A DNA stretch of 5,683 nt. Origin: Gammaproteobacteria bacterium (GTDB lineage Bacteria > Pseudomonadota > Gammaproteobacteria > Burkholderiales > Burkholderiaceae_C). The notes under the pieces were generated by a model, which did no database searches, was not told where the DNA came from, and saw nothing but the letters and a program-made list of their open reading frames with translations. Position 1 is the first letter of the stretch. Every line of letters begins with the position of its first letter. Positions 5,577-5,683 of the stretch are shown here, in pieces. The position numbers and the translations under genes are program-made. The stretch covers positions 1-5,683 of the forward strand of contig JAHIQV010000567.1 of the NCBI GenBank assembly GCA_018903185.1, given 5' to 3'.

Positions 5577-5683
5577 TTAAAAACGACCGTCTTGTGCCCG
5601 TTCAGCAGCACGCGGTGTTCGCTGTGCCACTTCACCGCGCGGGCCAGCACCTGGCTTTCGGTGTCGCGGCCCCGCGCGGTGAG
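5573..5683 (-). CDS. purU: Formyltetrahydrofolate deformylase PurU, C-terminal end only
   Basis: Only the last 36 codons plus the stop are in the window; the rest lies beyond the right edge. The visible tail contains [20 protein letters not shown] and ends [11 protein letters not shown]. It matches the end of betaproteobacterial PurU, where the segment [12 protein letters not shown] is characteristic. PurU hydrolyses 10-formyl-THF to formate and tetrahydrofolate, balancing the one-carbon pool and, in E. coli, feeding formate to PurT. The known E. coli enzyme has an ACT domain and a formyltransferase-like catalytic domain, neither visible here. The TGA stop overlaps the LysR start, indicating one transcript. 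The call rests on a short tail recognised from memory, so a related formyltransferase-fold protein is a small possibility. Confidence 0.82.
   Translation of the reverse strand, partial: LTARGRDTESQVLARAVKWHSEHRVLLNGHKTVVFK

Noticed and set aside
1..5683. CRISPR arrays, insertion sequences, tRNA/rRNA genes, phage or defence modules
   Set aside because: I looked for spaced repeats, transposase motifs with terminal repeats, and structural RNA motifs and found none; the gene content is core metabolism, stress response and signalling.

Overview
The window is GC-rich, densely coding bacterial DNA with five genes, two of them cut by the window edges. GC-rich wobble positions and the character of the GlcD, PurU and LysR proteins suggest a betaproteobacterium of the order Burkholderiales, probably Comamonadaceae-like. 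This placement is inferred from protein character alone; no search was run.

Layout from left to right: (1) 1-2525, minus strand, the N-terminal 841 residues of a large cytosolic multi-PAS sensor whose output domain lies beyond the left edge. (2) 2526-2577, a 52-base gap with two short inverted repeats. (3) 2578-4080, minus strand, glcD, the FAD-binding catalytic subunit of glycolate oxidase, on the same strand as the PAS gene and just upstream of it. (4) 4081-4277, a divergent control region holding an FNR/CRP-type dyad (TTGA-N6-TCAA), a heat-shock-like promoter, a small 5'-UTR hairpin and a strong Shine-Dalgarno. (5) 4278-4706, plus strand, a small heat-shock protein (Hsp20). (6) 4707-5576, minus strand, a GcvA-type LysR regulator whose stop codon abuts the hsp20 stop. 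(7) 5573-5683, minus strand, the last 36 codons of purU (formyltetrahydrofolate deformylase), overlapping the LysR start by ATGA.

How the genes may work together: PurU releases formate and free tetrahydrofolate from formyl-THF. The coupled regulator resembles GcvA, the glycine-cleavage regulator. GlcD makes glyoxylate, a glycine precursor. A C1/C2 metabolic theme is therefore plausible but inferred. Hsp20 is an independent stress gene whose promoter region carries signs of heat-shock control and possibly of oxygen/redox control. The PAS protein may be cotranscribed with glcD, but its signal and output cannot be read here.

I see no mobile element, CRISPR array, tRNA or rRNA. The window looks like ordinary chromosome. 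The points most worth checking are the glcD/hsp20 control region, the nine-C run just after the PAS start codon, the duplicated APCGY-type PAS domains, and the tight purU-LysR-hsp20 packing. I found no clear evidence of a wholly new system.
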